Shown: positions 21,419-31,880 of the stretch, piece after piece
How the letters are laid out: every line of letters begins with the position of its first letter
Position numbering within the stretch: the first letter of the stretch is position 1
Assembly (NCBI RefSeq): GCF_964204645.1
Contig: NC_134025.1
Coordinates: forward strand, 18,380,001 to 18,444,000
Reading direction: 5' to 3'
Source: Tubulanus polymorphus
Taxonomy: Eukaryota; Nemertea; Palaeonemertea; Tubulaniformes; Tubulanidae
Length of the DNA stretch: 64,000 nt
Notes under the pieces: model-generated
Told to the model about the DNA's origin: nothing
The model's database searches: none
What the model saw: only the letters and a program-made list of their open reading frames with translations
Translations under genes and position numbers: made by a program

Positions 21419-24400
21419 TTAATAGACTACGCTAATGGTGTCGATTGTGATTCTGTTTACTACGTTCAGTCCGTTTGCATCCAGGTGTATAAGTACATTG
21501 TTAAGAGTCCAAATATGAAGGTTTTGTTGAAGCATGATTTCTTGGTTTAGGCGATCTATTAGCGAGTTTTTGAAATAAATTATAGTGTTCATGCGGCCAG
21601 AGCCTTGTTCTAAATTGTAGTGATTTTTGTACAAAATGGATTGTGCGAGAAACAAAAGGTAGTTCGCGAGTGTGCGTTTGAAGAAATCTCTTTCTATTGT
21701 TTTAGTAATTCCTGTGTAGACGATGTCTTGAGTGATATTTATTGGTGTGTCTAGTATGCGTTGAATGATTGGTTGTATAGATGAATATAATTGCTGTGCT
21801 TCTGTGCATGAGAATACTACATGGTCATTCGTTGCCGCGCGTCCACAAATTTTACAATTTGGATCAGTTTTTATTTTCCAAAGTACTAGTTTTGAAGCTG
21901 TTGCCAGAGTATTATGCAGTAATTTCCAATGAATATCACTAAATCGTCTCAATATGTTTATTATAAACTTCATTCCAAATTTCCGGCCAGTTCAGATCAG
22001 CATTTAACATTTCAGTAATTTTGGTTTGCCCTATCGGTGTGATTTGATGGAGATTTTTTAATAATAGAATTCGATAAATTTGAGATGATAAAAGTTTTCC
22101 TATAGTACACACTATATTACCAAATTGTACATAGATTTTTGGTAATTCATCGGGATCTAAATTTTGGTCAGACAGAATTAGTTTCCAATGTTGCGGTTTC
22201 GCATTGTTTATACATGTGTGTTTAAATTTATTTGTTAATGGAATTTCGTTAAATGCTTTGTAGTTTTCACGATTATCGAATAGATGTCGTAGATTGATTA
22301 TACCGTGATGTATGTATTCCGTGAAATTGGTTTTCTTGTTGAGCTTAATTTTTGGGTTGCCAAAAATAGGTTTTTGCAGAATTTCGGTAATGGTCTCAGT
22401 TGTAACTAGATGTTGTTGAAAAACTGTCCATGATTTTAATGTCTGTAGTAGTCATTTGTTATGACTTTTTGGGTATTTCATTGTGAATGATGTTTGAAAT
22501 ATTCCAGCCTGGGCCTAGATATTTTTGCAGATTGTAGTTGATAAGTGGTTTCCAGTGTGTTGGTTTTAGAGCGTGGTTTATTATCGTCTTAATTGCCTGT
22601 GTTTGTTGTCTGTATTTAATGTTGTGTAAGTCGAGACCTCCGTGTTCGATTTTTTTATGTATTATGTCTTTACTGACAAGGCGTTTTCCATTATCCCATA
22701 GGAAATTGATGATTTTTGGTTCAAAGATTTTGATATATTTATCTGGAATTGGAAAAATCTCGGAAGTGTACCATAATATAGGTAGTATAAAAGAGTTTAT
22801 GACAACCTTTTTGCCATGTAAAGATAATTTAGTTTGGCGCCAAAGATTTTTATGATATTTTGAATTTTATTTATTTTCGGATTCCAGTTTAAATCATCAG
22901 TATTTTCATTGCCGAAATGAATTCCATAAATTTTCATTGATTTCTTCCAATTTAAGTCTAACGGTTTATCGTTTCTAGCTTTCCAAGATCCTATCCACAT
23001 ACACTCAGTTTTATCTTTATTAATTTTTGCACCTGATGCTCTTTCAAACAGAGTTAAGGTTGTAAGGACTTGATTCAATGATTCTAAGTCGGTTAGACAT
23101 AATGTAGTGTCATCTGCAAATTGTTTGATTTTAATTTCTGCGTCATCTGGTAGTTTTACTCCTTTGATATTGTTGTTTTCGCGTATTTTAATTGCTAATG
23201 GTTCCGCTGCTATTATGTAGAGTATTGCGCTCATGGGACATCCCTGTCTTACGCCTCTTTCTAAGGTGAAGGGTTTAGTTAAGAAGCCGTTACTTTTAAT
23301 TCTGGATTTTGGATTTGAATAGCAAGTCTTGATGTACCGAATTAGATTTTCTCCAAAACCGAAAGATTCTAAAGTTTTAAACATATATAGCCAGTCAACA
23401 CGATCAAAAGCTTTCATTTGATCGATGGTCACTAAAAATGCTTCTAAATTATCATTATTAACGTAATCAATTAAGTCTCTTATGATATGACCATTGTCTT
23501 GAATTCGACGTCCCTTTACGCTACATGTCTGGTCTGGGTGTATTATGTCTGTTAGACAGTTAATTAATCTGTTAGCGAGAACTTTTGTGAATATTTTGTA
23601 ATCTGTACATAGTAATGAGATTGGTCTCCAATTTTTCAAGTCTGTTTTGTCATTTTTCCTATGAATTAATGAAATAATACAAGTTTGCATTGATTTAGAA
23701 AGTCTATTTTCTTGTATACACGCATGTACTAATTGTAGAAAGTCATTTTGGAGAGTATGCCAAAATATTCTATAAAATTCAATAGGTAGTCCGTCTATAC
23801 CAGGGGATTTATTATTTTGGAAAGATTTGACTGAATTTGTTAATTCATCGATATCTATTACGGAGTCATGCTGGAGTTTCTTTTGATTAGAAATTTTAGG
23901 TAGATTACTCAGGAATAGATTTTGGGTTTCTAAATCCGTTTCTTCTTTTCTATATAAGTCTTTATAAAATTTTAGTTGAATTTTTTCAATGTCTTTTTGA
24001 CCAGTTTTAATTTCACCCAGATTATTTTTGAGAGTCCTGATGTGATTCTTTTTAGCGCGTTGTTTTTCATAATTTGCAAAGAAGGTACTTGTTTACTCCC
24101 CAAATTCTCTCCACTCAATTTTAGATCTTATCATTGCACTTTTTGCTTTTTCAATGTCGAAGTCACGAATACGCTTGGTAAGATATTCAATTTGATTTTG
24201 GTTAGTGTTTACTCCTAAATCAGAAAGTTTTTCGAGAATGAATAATTCAGATTCTAATGATTTCTTAAGATTGTTTTTAATTCTGCGGAGTTCTAATGCA
24301 AATTTTATAGATCTTTGTTTTATTTGAATTTTGCCCTCTTCCCACCATTCAATAATCGATTCATAAAACTGTTTGTGATTTTGCCATTGATTCCAAAATC

Positions 24401-25217
24401 ATAGTGATGTAATTAGGGTTTTTAAGTAGTTCTTTGTTGAGATGCCAGTATCCCTTGCCACGTTTGACTTGAGAAGTGTTAATTGTCAATTCGACGATCT
24501 TGTGATCGGAATGAATAGAGTTGACGTGTTTCACCTGTTCTATGTCTGATTGTAAAGTGTCTGACACATAGAATCGATCTCTTCTTGTTTTAATGACGTT
24601 GTTATTGCATTTTGCTACTCGAGAGAAAGCTGGTGTGTCTGGGTTTTTAAGTCTGTAAGCGTCTGTTAATCTGTTTTGTTGACATAAATTAGCTAATTGT
24701 TCTGAACCACTACGTATTGATGAATTGACGGATGTTGAATCACGATCTATGGGACTTTCTATACAATTAAAGTCTCCGGCTATTATTGTATGCTCATTAG
24801 GGTTTATATTTAGATAATTACTGATATTGCTTATGAAGATTTTCCTATCACGTTCCTTATTTGGGGCATATATGTTAACGATATTGTAAATTTGGCTGAA
24901 TAGGGATATTTTCTAGGATATCAATCTCCCTTGTCTATCTACAGTCTTATCTAAAATTGTATAGTCTAAAGATTTTCGAATACCAATGGTTACCCCACAT
25001 TTTCTTTCGTTTATAATATTAGATATAATTTCAAAATCTTTCCTCAAGGGCTTAAATATTTTTTAAACTTCATAGTCATTCGATATGTGAGTTTCTTGAA
25101 GTAAAATGATATCATAGTTTTTAAGTCTTTCAAAAATGCCAAAAATTCGAGCATTCGAGTAAACTAAGCCGTTGCAATTTAGTGATAGTAATCTAATACG
25201 TTCTAACACGTCCGCCA
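21419..25217 (-). pseudogene. Tx1-like LINE ORF2: endonuclease and reverse transcriptase
   Basis: The frame opens at 25217 with LLSLNCNGL, typical of apurinic-type LINE endonucleases. It continues with LLQETHIS, AGDFNC (near 24785), SDHKIV (near 24500) and RGKGYWHLN, the last being typical of L1/Tx1 ORF2. The RT lies at 22797-23690 with WRPISLLCTDYKI, MKAFDRVDW, RQGCPMSA and FADDTTLCL. A C-terminal zinc knuckle (CKICGRAATNDHVVFSC, near 21850) follows. Stops and frameshifts occur near 25070, 24915, 24360, 22797 and 22440-22480. ORF1 precedes it. Confidence 0.88.
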
Positions 25218-25266
25218 TTTTATGTCTCATTTGCCTACATTAGTAAAACGTTATGAATACCTCACC

Positions 25267-25572
25267 TTAAGTAGTTTTTTTGGTCTTTGATTTAGTTCCA
25301 TTCTTTGTTTGATTCCTTTTCTGCATTCGGACTGGTGCTGGTGGTGCAGTGCTTGGTTTTGTTGTTTTTGCAGCAACTTCGCACGTATCGTCCGTGTCAC
25401 TTTCTTCGTGTTCGTTTTCTGTTGGTTTCTGTACATCGAGTATTAGTGAGCTTTCTCCTTCCGAGGGCGGCTTTGATTTTTGTGATTTTTTCGGAGTTTG
25501 TACCAGTTCAGTTGGGGAGGGTGGCCTCTTCCTCGACTCCTCAGTGACAACATCCACTTCTGTCGTCGCTTC
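25267..25572 (-). pseudogene. Tx1-like LINE ORF1, C-terminal remnant
   Basis: About 100 codons rich in Lys, Ser, Thr and Pro, with stretches such as KSQKSKPPSEGESS and a very basic end (NQTKNGTKSKTKKTT). The frame continues upstream into Polinton DNA only by chance; the LINE itself starts at 25572, so ORF1 is truncated at insertion. It ends 50 bases before the ORF2 start. Confidence 0.6.
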
Positions 25573-25701
25573 ATTGTTGGTTTTATATTGAAATCTGCAG
25601 GAAACATTATTAACTTTGCTGCTGAACATATTATTTTATTTTTAATTACAGTTGTAAGTGCAATTATTTTTGGGTTAGTGAATATGATAAAAAATAAATA
25701 A
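25573..25701 (+). pseudogene. Coiled-coil membrane protein, 3' part (copy A)
   Basis: Starting with the second copy of the 12-base target duplication, this frame carries the last 43 codons of the gene interrupted at 20247. It includes a C-terminal membrane helix (IILFLITVVSAIIFGLV) and a basic end. The frame matches that of the 5' part exactly across the duplication, so the two pieces were one gene before the LINE inserted. Confidence 0.8.
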
Positions 25702-25705
25702 TTAA

Positions 25706-25724
25706 TTTTTTTGTTAAATAAATG
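25706..25724 (+). promoter_or_regulatory. T-tract plus TTAAATAAATG start motif of the capsid gene
   Basis: Seven T residues (25706-25712) are followed by GTTAAATAAATG, which supplies the capsid protein start. Confidence 0.5.
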
Positions 25725-26967
25725 AGTGGAAGTTACATAACTCCTTCTAAGAATCATAGAATATCTAATGCTATTAAAGCAGAAAGATCACATCATATAA
25801 TTACTCAGAACCCTTCTAATATTAATCCCGATGAAACTTTATATGTTAGAATCCCTAGATTAACACAAAATACTTTTGATGTTCCAAATAGTATTTATTT
25901 ATTAGCTGATATAAAAGTAACCGGTAATAATAATAATTATGTTGTTGATAATTTTGGAAGATATTTGATTAAAAAATTAATTGTAAAGATTGGAACAGAA
26001 ACAGTTTTCTCATTAGATGAATATAATTTATTTATGCATTATAAAGATTTATGGTTAACTAAAGAAAATAGAAATAATATGATATTTCCAGGAATCCAAT
26101 CAGAAAACCAAAATAAATTAAGATCAGAAGCTCATAGCGCAATATTAACTAATGCTATAGATAAATTGATAAAAAGTATATATGGAAGCAAATATAAAAT
26201 TCCATTAGACTTTGAATTGATAAATAATAATGCACCTTTATATAAATACGCAATTCAAGAAGATGTTATATTCGAAATAACATTTGCTCCTGTTAATGAA
26301 ATTGTAATATCTAGCGTTAATAAAGATATGGGTTATAAATTATCGAATATATGTTTAGAATATGATACAGTAACTGATGAAAATATTTCAAGTATAATTC
26401 AAACTCAATACAATCAAGGATTTTCATTATTATATGATTATATTGATAAATTTAAAACTGTCACTATTAATGCAAGTGATGAAATAATTAATGAGAATAT
26501 TAACTTCCCAAGAAGATCTATTAAAGGTATATTAATATTTTTTACCATTGCAACATATACTAATGGCGCAATAAATGTTGATAATTATTATAATCCTGAA
26601 ATAACAAAAGTAGAAATAACTATCGAAGGAATAGCAAATAAAATATTTTGTCAAGGAATGAGAATGAAAGATCAATGGCCAGAAATGAGAAAACATTTTA
26701 TGAATGAAAAAGTAAATCATCTGAAAATTGTAATATTAATCAAATTGATTAATATACCGGTAATAAATACGCATTATGGTTAGATTTTAGAACAACAGAG
26801 GATAATTCATTACATGGTTCTGGGAAAAAACTACAGAACACTAAAGATGGAATACAATTATTCATGACAAAGAAAAGAGGAGACAAAAATTTCAAAATGC
26901 ACATTTATATTATATCTGACGCACAATTAAATATTGTAAATTCTCAATTAAATAGTATTATGTATTA
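25722..26967 (+). pseudogene. MCP: Major capsid protein (hexon-like, double jelly roll candidate), copy A
   Basis: About 415 codons with one frameshift near 26755; the second frame runs from about 26757 to the stop at 26965-26967. Landmarks are ETLYVRIPRLTQNTFDVPNS at the first strands, FNLFMHYKDLWLTKE-type text near residue 105 and a C-terminal LWLDFRTTEDNSLHGSG segment. These match what I recall of Polinton and adintovirus hexon-like capsid proteins. Its place next to the packaging ATPase and integrase fits. A strongly conserved internal fragment survives in copy C (45290-45770). The fold is inferred from family resemblance and cannot be seen directly. Confidence 0.78.
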
Positions 26968-27017
26968 AGTGTTATGAAATATTAAAATTTTAACTTTAAT
27001 AAAAAATCTTATATTAA

Positions 27018-28112
27018 ATGGAAGGTGGAATATATGAAATACAAACTCCAAGTGAAATGATATCAGATATATATTATATATTACCTTATGATGAATACAT
27101 TAAGTATTTCGGAGAATACTTTAATCAATTCATATATAGAATAAGTAAAATAAAAGATAATATTGAAACTAAAATGGAAAATAACATTGAATCTAAAATA
27201 GAAGATAAGAATGATATTGAATATAAAATAGAAGATAATATTGAAACTAAAATAGAAGATAGTAATAATATTGAAACAAAAAAAGAATATAATGTTGAAC
27301 CTAAAATAGAAGATAATATTGAACCTAAAATACAAGATAATATTGAATCTAAAATAGAAGATATAATTAGATGTATGTATTGTGAAGAAGATTTTGATAA
27401 TAATAATGATCATTTATTGCACATCAAAAAAGATGAACATATTTTACAATTAGTAAAAACATATGCTATTATATATAAAGATAAATGCAAAGAAGACCAA
27501 AATTATTGTGCCTTCTGTAATGGATGTATATCAGAGCCTAATTGGGCAAAACATTATAAATTAAAAACAAAAGGTGGAAATGATTCAGCCCATGCAATAA
27601 AGGTATCTAAGTCTTGGTGTGGAAAATGTAAAGAATATGTAATATATGACAAACAATTGAATCATAAATACTCAATTAAACATATAGGTACAGATAATGT
27701 AATAGAAAATCCATTAATTAAAAACCCGAAATTTAATAAAATGAATATATTAGATTATCGGTGGTATAGAAAAACATTTATAGATTATTTCTCGAGTAAT
27801 GATATAGTTAGCATATTGAAACAGTTAGATAACTTTAAACCAAATGTAACTTATGCAATGAACGTATTTGAACTTAAATATGATGATTTTAGAGAATTTT
27901 TAAATAAACATCCATCTAAAAATGAAATCGAAAATTATATTCCAAAAATATTTTCAAGAGAAACATTTGATAAATTTAAGCTCAGGAATCATTTAGGACC
28001 TATGCCAATATCAATACAAAGGAATATATGGTTAGAATATAATAAGCTTAAAGAAAAATATGAAAATGAAAAAGATTTATTTCTATTTACATATTCATGG
28101 ATGAGTGGATGA
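27018..28112 (+). CDS. Zinc-finger protein with acidic repeats, 364 aa
   Basis: The start context is ATTAAATGG. Residues about 45-115 are an imperfect repeat of the type DNIE-K-IE (about eight copies). Zinc-binding clusters follow: CMYCEEDFDNNNDHLLHIKK (C2H2-like), CAFCNGC..NWAKHYK and WCGKCKEYVIYDKQLNHK. The C-terminal third is helical and charged. Its C2H2 pattern resembles the U1/matrin-like finger at the N-terminus of the polymerase of this family (54846). The last codons run into the left arm of the inverted repeat at 28097. A DNA- or RNA-binding role is an inference. No homologue remains in copy C or in the visible part of B. Confidence 0.7.
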   Translation: MEGGIYEIQTPSEMISDIYYILPYDEYIKYFGEYFNQFIYRISKIKDNIETKMENNIESKIEDKNDIEYKIEDNIETKIEDSNNIETKKEYNVEPKIEDNIEPKIQDNIESKIEDIIRCMYCEEDFDNNNDHLLHIKKDEHILQLVKTYAIIYKDKCKEDQNYCAFCNGCISEPNWAKHYKLKTKGGNDSAHAIKVSKSWCGKCKEYVIYDKQLNHKYSIKHIGTDNVIENPLIKNPKFNKMNILDYRWYRKTFIDYFSSNDIVSILKQLDNFKPNVTYAMNVFELKYDDFREFLNKHPSKNEIENYIPKIFSRETFDKFKLRNHLGPMPISIQRNIWLEYNKLKEKYENEKDLFLFTYSWMSG

Positions 28113-28430
28113 GTTGGATGAATTGGATGAGTGGATGAGTGGATGAGAACGGATGAGTGTAATAATATATATATTTTACTTTTTAACACATGAATTGGAA
28201 GAATATTATGAGTGTAAATATAATATTTGTATTCTATATTAAATTTAACACAATAAATATATATATATATATGTTATTAAAATAATATTCAAATATTGTA
28301 TAAAATTGATAATATAACTTAAAATCAAACTCTTAAATATATGTTAATTATATATTATTACACTCGTCCATTCATCCATTCATCCAATTCAGCATTCATC
28401 CAATTCATCCACTCATCCACTCACACACAT
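28097..28430. repeat. Large inverted repeat in the convergent intergenic region (copy A)
   Basis: The left arm (28097-28170) is built of GGATGAGTGGATGA/GGATGAATT units. The right arm (28351-28430) is its reverse complement, with CACTCATCCA/AATTCATCC units. The loop is about 180 AT-rich bases. It lies between the 3' ends of the two converging gene arms, a place suited to bidirectional transcription termination. Fragment D has the same structure at 51003-51333 with a different unit sequence. Confidence 0.85.
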
Positions 28431-28461
28431 TCAAAATTCTATAATATTTCAAATTAGGATT

Positions 28462-29073
28462 TTATTTTATAAATTTATATTTATATGGAAATTGTAGTCT
28501 CAGTAATAATTTTGAACCTTTATTATTCTTTAATTTATTCATATGTTCAACATGTAATTCAGTAGGTATAATATGATTTTCTTCCAATGATTGTTGCATA
28601 GATTTTCTATCTTTGTTATAAAATAAAACTAGAAATCTTATATTCTCCCTAAAGTCTTTAACAATTGAATTATATTTTTGATTTAAAACCCATGTTGTTA
28701 TCCCAAAATGTCTCCCAGAAAAGGCTAGGTAACATAACTCACTTTCTCTAACTTTTGAATGATGTAAATTTGCGCAATCATCTATAATGAATAATGTATT
28801 TGATCCTTTATAAATATCAATTGCTATTTTTATACAATTATCTAAATTTTCTTTTACTGTTTTAGGATCTAATATAATAAACTTTTTTATTTTAACTATA
28901 TCTCTATTATATGTTTTATTCATTTCATAAGTAGGACAGAATAATATTATTTTATCAAAACGATTCTTATAAATAGTTTCTAACAAATCTAATATGAAAT
29001 GTGTTTTACCACAGTTTGTTACCCCAGTTATTAACATATTATGCGTTTCAAATATAAATAAATCTTTATTCAT
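28462..29073 (-). CDS. A32/FtsK-HerA-type packaging ATPase
   Basis: A 203-codon open frame with Walker A GVTNCGKTHF near the N-terminus and Walker B LFIIDDCA in the middle, followed by a conserved SGRHFGITTWVLNQ segment. This is the layout of the DNA-packaging ATPases of Polintons, virophages and large DNA viruses, which move the genome into the capsid. The ATG overlaps the end of the integrase gene by 8 bases (ATGAATAA) and sits in AATAAATG. A broken relative lies at 51465-51904. The gene appears intact. Confidence 0.92.
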   Translation of the reverse strand: MNKDLFIFETHNMLITGVTNCGKTHFILDLLETIYKNRFDKIILFCPTYEMNKTYNRDIVKIKKFIILDPKTVKENLDNCIKIAIDIYKGSNTLFIIDDCANLHHSKVRESELCYLAFSGRHFGITTWVLNQKYNSIVKDFRENIRFLVLFYNKDRKSMQQSLEENHIIPTELHVEHMNKLKNNKGSKLLLRLQFPYKYKFIK

Positions 29074-30157
29074 TTATTCTTTTAATTTTACTAGATAAAA
29101 TCCATTCATTAAATTTATCATCATATCCTTTATATTTCACCAAAGAATACTTTTTTCCTTTAAGAGTTTTCGTTTTCAATACTTTTTCTATTTTGTATTC
29201 TATTTCATCTGGATTTGGTACAAGTGATAATTCTTGTTCATAGAAATAACCTAATATTTCTTCATCTTTTATATCTTCTAGTTTATAAACAAATGGTTTA
29301 GTTAATAGTATCTTTTTAATTTTAAATATTTCTTCAGTAAAATTTGGGGTATAACCTTTATAAAATGTTTTTCTATATTTAGATATTCTAACGTGTTGTC
29401 CTATTTTAAATTTAGGTTCACCGAAATCATGTGTAACAAATGCTCCATATAAATTATTCCAAACTATTTCCGAATTATCTTCTTTTCTAGCTTGTATAGG
29501 TTTCATATTTATAGAACTATGTTTAGAATTATTATAACCTTTCACTAAATCATCTAACACATCGATATATTTATATGTTTTATTAGCAGTAAAATATTTC
29601 CACATTCTAGTTTTCGATGTTATATTAAATCTTTCTATAATAGATGCTTTTTTATCTGAGTGTGTTGAAAAATAATCTACATCGTTATCAGATAATAGTT
29701 TTTTAAAATTTTTATTATAAAATTCCTTACCTTCATCAAATTGTATCTGATCTGGAATAGCTTCTTTAAATATTGATTTAAAAGCATTTGTCACTTCTAT
29801 TCCAGTTTTATTTTTGATTGGAATTGACCATGCGTATCTACTGAATATGTCTATAACATTTAATATCCAAAAATATCCTTTGTTATATTCCTCTAAGTTC
29901 CTCATGTCAATTAAATCAGCTTGCCATTGTTGATCGATATATGAAACCATAACTTTTCTGGTTAAATAATTTTTATCCATTTTCTTATGGATTTGATATG
30001 TTGGTTGATTTTGTAACCATGATTTTAATTCACTATATTTTATATTACCATTTTCTTTATCAGATTTAATTTTATCCCATAATTCTGTAACGCTAGAATA
30101 TGATACTTCACTTTCTGGGTTATAATATAACTCTCTTAAATATTGTTCTTTTTTCAT
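29066..30157 (-). CDS. Retroviral-type integrase with C-terminal chromodomain
   Basis: A 363-codon open frame. The rve core shows the catalytic triad in WQADLIDM, IQFDEGKEFYN and ASIIERFN. A C-terminal chromodomain follows (EYKIEKVL ... KYKGYDDKFNEWIL). It inserts the element DNA into the chromosome, and the chromodomain is expected to steer it to marked chromatin. The start context is AAGATG, an exception to the TAAATG pattern. It sits upstream of and overlaps the ATPase. Fragments of the same gene lie at 40715-41025 and 45771-46087. All three catalytic residues are present, so it may be functional. Confidence 0.95.
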   Translation of the reverse strand: MKKEQYLRELYYNPESEVSYSSVTELWDKIKSDKENGNIKYSELKSWLQNQPTYQIHKKMDKNYLTRKVMVSYIDQQWQADLIDMRNLEEYNKGYFWILNVIDIFSRYAWSIPIKNKTGIEVTNAFKSIFKEAIPDQIQFDEGKEFYNKNFKKLLSDNDVDYFSTHSDKKASIIERFNITSKTRMWKYFTANKTYKYIDVLDDLVKGYNNSKHSSINMKPIQARKEDNSEIVWNNLYGAFVTHDFGEPKFKIGQHVRISKYRKTFYKGYTPNFTEEIFKIKKILLTKPFVYKLEDIKDEEILGYFYEQELSLVPNPDEIEYKIEKVLKTKTLKGKKYSLVKYKGYDDKFNEWILSSKIKRINE

Positions 30158-30211
30158 CTTATTTTAATCCATTAATAATAATTTAGATTTAGTTTCAATG
30201 ACTTTATGATT

Positions 30212-30532
30212 TTATTTATTTTCTGGTATAATAGGTTTATTATCATTGGAATCATCTTTATCATCAGATTTGAATTTTGATTTATATGTTACACCGGATA
30301 ATATAATAATTGTGAATAACCCAATTTTAATATATAAGTAATTATTTCTTCCACTACTAGAAGAATCAGATGGATTATTATTTGAATCAATATCAGATAA
30401 AGTCTGTGACTCATTTATATCAGTTAATTTCTTTTTCTTAGCTTTTTTTAATTCTGCAGATCTTTTACCCAACTCGTTTGCCCACTGTATTTGTTTTTCA
30501 GATCTGGCCTTTTTCTTAACATCATCACTCAT
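30212..30532 (-). CDS. Small basic protein with one membrane helix, 106 aa
   Basis: The N-terminus is strongly basic (SEKQIQWANELGKRSAELKK, then KAKKKK), followed by a Ser/Asn-rich linker, one membrane helix (LYIKIGLFTIIILSGVTY) and an acidic tail. The KQxxWAxELGxRSxE motif is, as I recall, common in small Polinton proteins. The ATG lies 8 bases inside the end of the gene upstream (30525-31133), in TAAAATAAATG. A broken homologue lies at about 46147-46446. Binding DNA to a membrane or virion is a guess from charge and helix. Confidence 0.75.
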   Translation of the reverse strand: MSDDVKKKARSEKQIQWANELGKRSAELKKAKKKKLTDINESQTLSDIDSNNNPSDSSSSGRNNYLYIKIGLFTIIILSGVTYKSKFKSDDKDDSNDNKPIIPENK

Positions 30533-31133
30533 TTATTTTAGTTAATTTTTGTTCTGGTTCATTTTCTGTTTCACCGTTTGGTTGTAGTACAGCGTCATCT
30601 GTTTCGTTCTTACCTGATTTATATTCCATAGGCTTGATATTCGAAAATGTTATGACACCAATAGAAATTAATGTCATAACCGATCCTAATTGAAATGAAG
30701 CGTAACCAACCCATTTTTGTAATTCAGTCATAACTAAGTAGTCATTTTTCAAATCACTATATAATTTATTTTCATCATCAATTGATATTAACCGGTTACA
30801 TAACTTAGAGTAACATTTTATAATACCATCTGAAATAGAATCATTTATTCTAGCTAATCTTGACTCTTCATAAATCTTAAAATATTTTATTACTTTATCT
30901 GGTTTCATAGAATCTAATTCTTGAAAAGTTATTATTTTCCCGATAAACTGATTACATTTACCACTAGCAATTAATAATTCTAGATGGTGCTTACAATATA
31001 AGTAGTATTCATAATCAATATTACAATTAATATTATTTTCAATTTTGGTTGGAATATCCTTATTATCACTAATACCTAAATCATCTAATGTTTTTTCAAT
31101 GCTAGTATTATTCTTACTCGATTTCTTTGACAT
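30525..31133 (-). CDS. Conserved Polinton membrane protein, 202 aa
   Basis: Open frame; the start context is CTATATAAATG. The N-terminal part is charged, the middle carries conserved helical text (ITFQELDSMKPDKVIKYFKI, SISDGIIKCYSKL, DDENKLYSDLKNDYLV) and one membrane helix (FQLGSVMTLISIGVITFSNI) lies near residue 160. A Glu/Asn-rich tail follows. The copy C homologue (46439-47035) is open as well, and a scrap survives at 54046-54135. It is among the most constant accessory genes of this family in the window. Function unknown to me. Confidence 0.8.
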   Translation of the reverse strand: MSKKSSKNNTSIEKTLDDLGISDNKDIPTKIENNINCNIDYEYYLYCKHHLELLIASGKCNQFIGKIITFQELDSMKPDKVIKYFKIYEESRLARINDSISDGIIKCYSKLCNRLISIDDENKLYSDLKNDYLVMTELQKWVGYASFQLGSVMTLISIGVITFSNIKPMEYKSGKNETDDAVLQPNGETENEPEQKLTKINE

Positions 31134-31536
31134 TTATATAGGAGAAAAAAGCAAGAAAAATATTATAAGTATTTTAAAATGATACTAGATAGTTAAAGTT
31201 AAAGAATTATAGTATTGACTACTGATACTAGCTATTTGAATTTAAAGAATTTCTATTTGAATCTATTCAAAATATAAAGTATTCTCTTTTTGAAAAGAAA
31301 ATATTAAAAATATAATAGAATTCACTGGTTAGTTGAAGTTATTGTTTTTTTTGATATTTTTATTTAAATAAGGATTCAATATCTCTATTGTCTATCTATA
31401 GGAGCGGTAACTATAACTATTCAGATAAGTCATTTCGGATTCTCGATAATAAATACTCAAACTGAAAATAAATTCAAAGAAACGACTGGTGGAATTACTA
31501 TTTCATAAACACATATATTTATTATGTAAATTTTAG
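31134..31536. other. Upstream region of the right arm, no gene seen
   Basis: AT-rich leader of the leftward genes. Copy C keeps recognisable parts (GAGCAGTAATTATAACTGTC near 47287 against GAGCGGTAACTATAACTATT near 31402). In copy C an HNH gene begins just at this point (47315). Confidence 0.5.
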
Positions 31537-31880
31537 CGATCGATAATAGAACAATGGAGAACAATAGAAAAGCGGTCCAACCGGACCGGTTATTGCGCAA
31601 TACTTAGTAATATTTTTATTCTGTAAACTACAACATTCAAACATAGAACTGTAACCAATCAATATTGAGCAGCTGTTCCCATCAACAACGATCGATAATA
31701 GAACAACGGAGAACAATAGAAAAGCGGTCCAACCGGACCGGTTATTGCGCAATACTTAGTTAACAGTAAACAATCAATACAGAACAACCGCCGCCATTAA
31801 CAACGATCCATAATAGAACAATGGAGAACAATAGAAAAGCGGTCCAATTGGACCGGTTATTGCGCAATATTTAGTTAACA
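31537..31880. repeat. Three-unit hairpin array (copy A)
   Basis: Three repeats (from about 31537, 31689 and 31804) each contain CGATCGATAATAGAACAA, GGAGAACAATAGAAAAG, a hairpin CGGTCC-AACC-GGACCG (AATT in the third, making a perfect 16-bp palindrome) and the perfect palindrome TATTGCGCAATA (31591, 31743, 31858). The last two units are 115 bp apart, the first two 152. Copy C has a three-unit array of different sequence in the same genome position (48115-48440). It could be a replication origin, a packaging site or a promoter cluster; the sequence does not decide. Confidence 0.85.

Larger units (their letters stand above)
20248..25572 (-). mobile_element. Tx1-like LINE inserted in the coiled-coil gene of Polinton A
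   Basis: The 12-base sequence ATTGTTGGTTTT occurs at 20236-20247 and again at 25573-25584, flanking the element as a target duplication. Removing the LINE and one copy of the duplication leaves the host gene in frame. The element reads leftwards: end of ORF1, ORF2, then a 3' UTR of about 1.17 kb (20248-21418). It is 5'-truncated inside ORF1. The 3' UTR holds a direct repeat (CTATGCGTATTGATAGACCG at about 20973 and 21311) and no poly(A) tail, as is usual for the Tx1 group. Confidence 0.85.

Noticed and set aside
25305-25591. 80-codon plus-strand ORFs near the LINE 5' edge
   Set aside because: Antisense shadows of the LINE ORF1 remnant, which has basic composition typical of ORF1 ends.
27081-27413. 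110-codon Phe/Ile-rich minus-strand ORF
   Set aside because: Antisense shadow of the DNIExKIE repeat in the zinc-finger gene.
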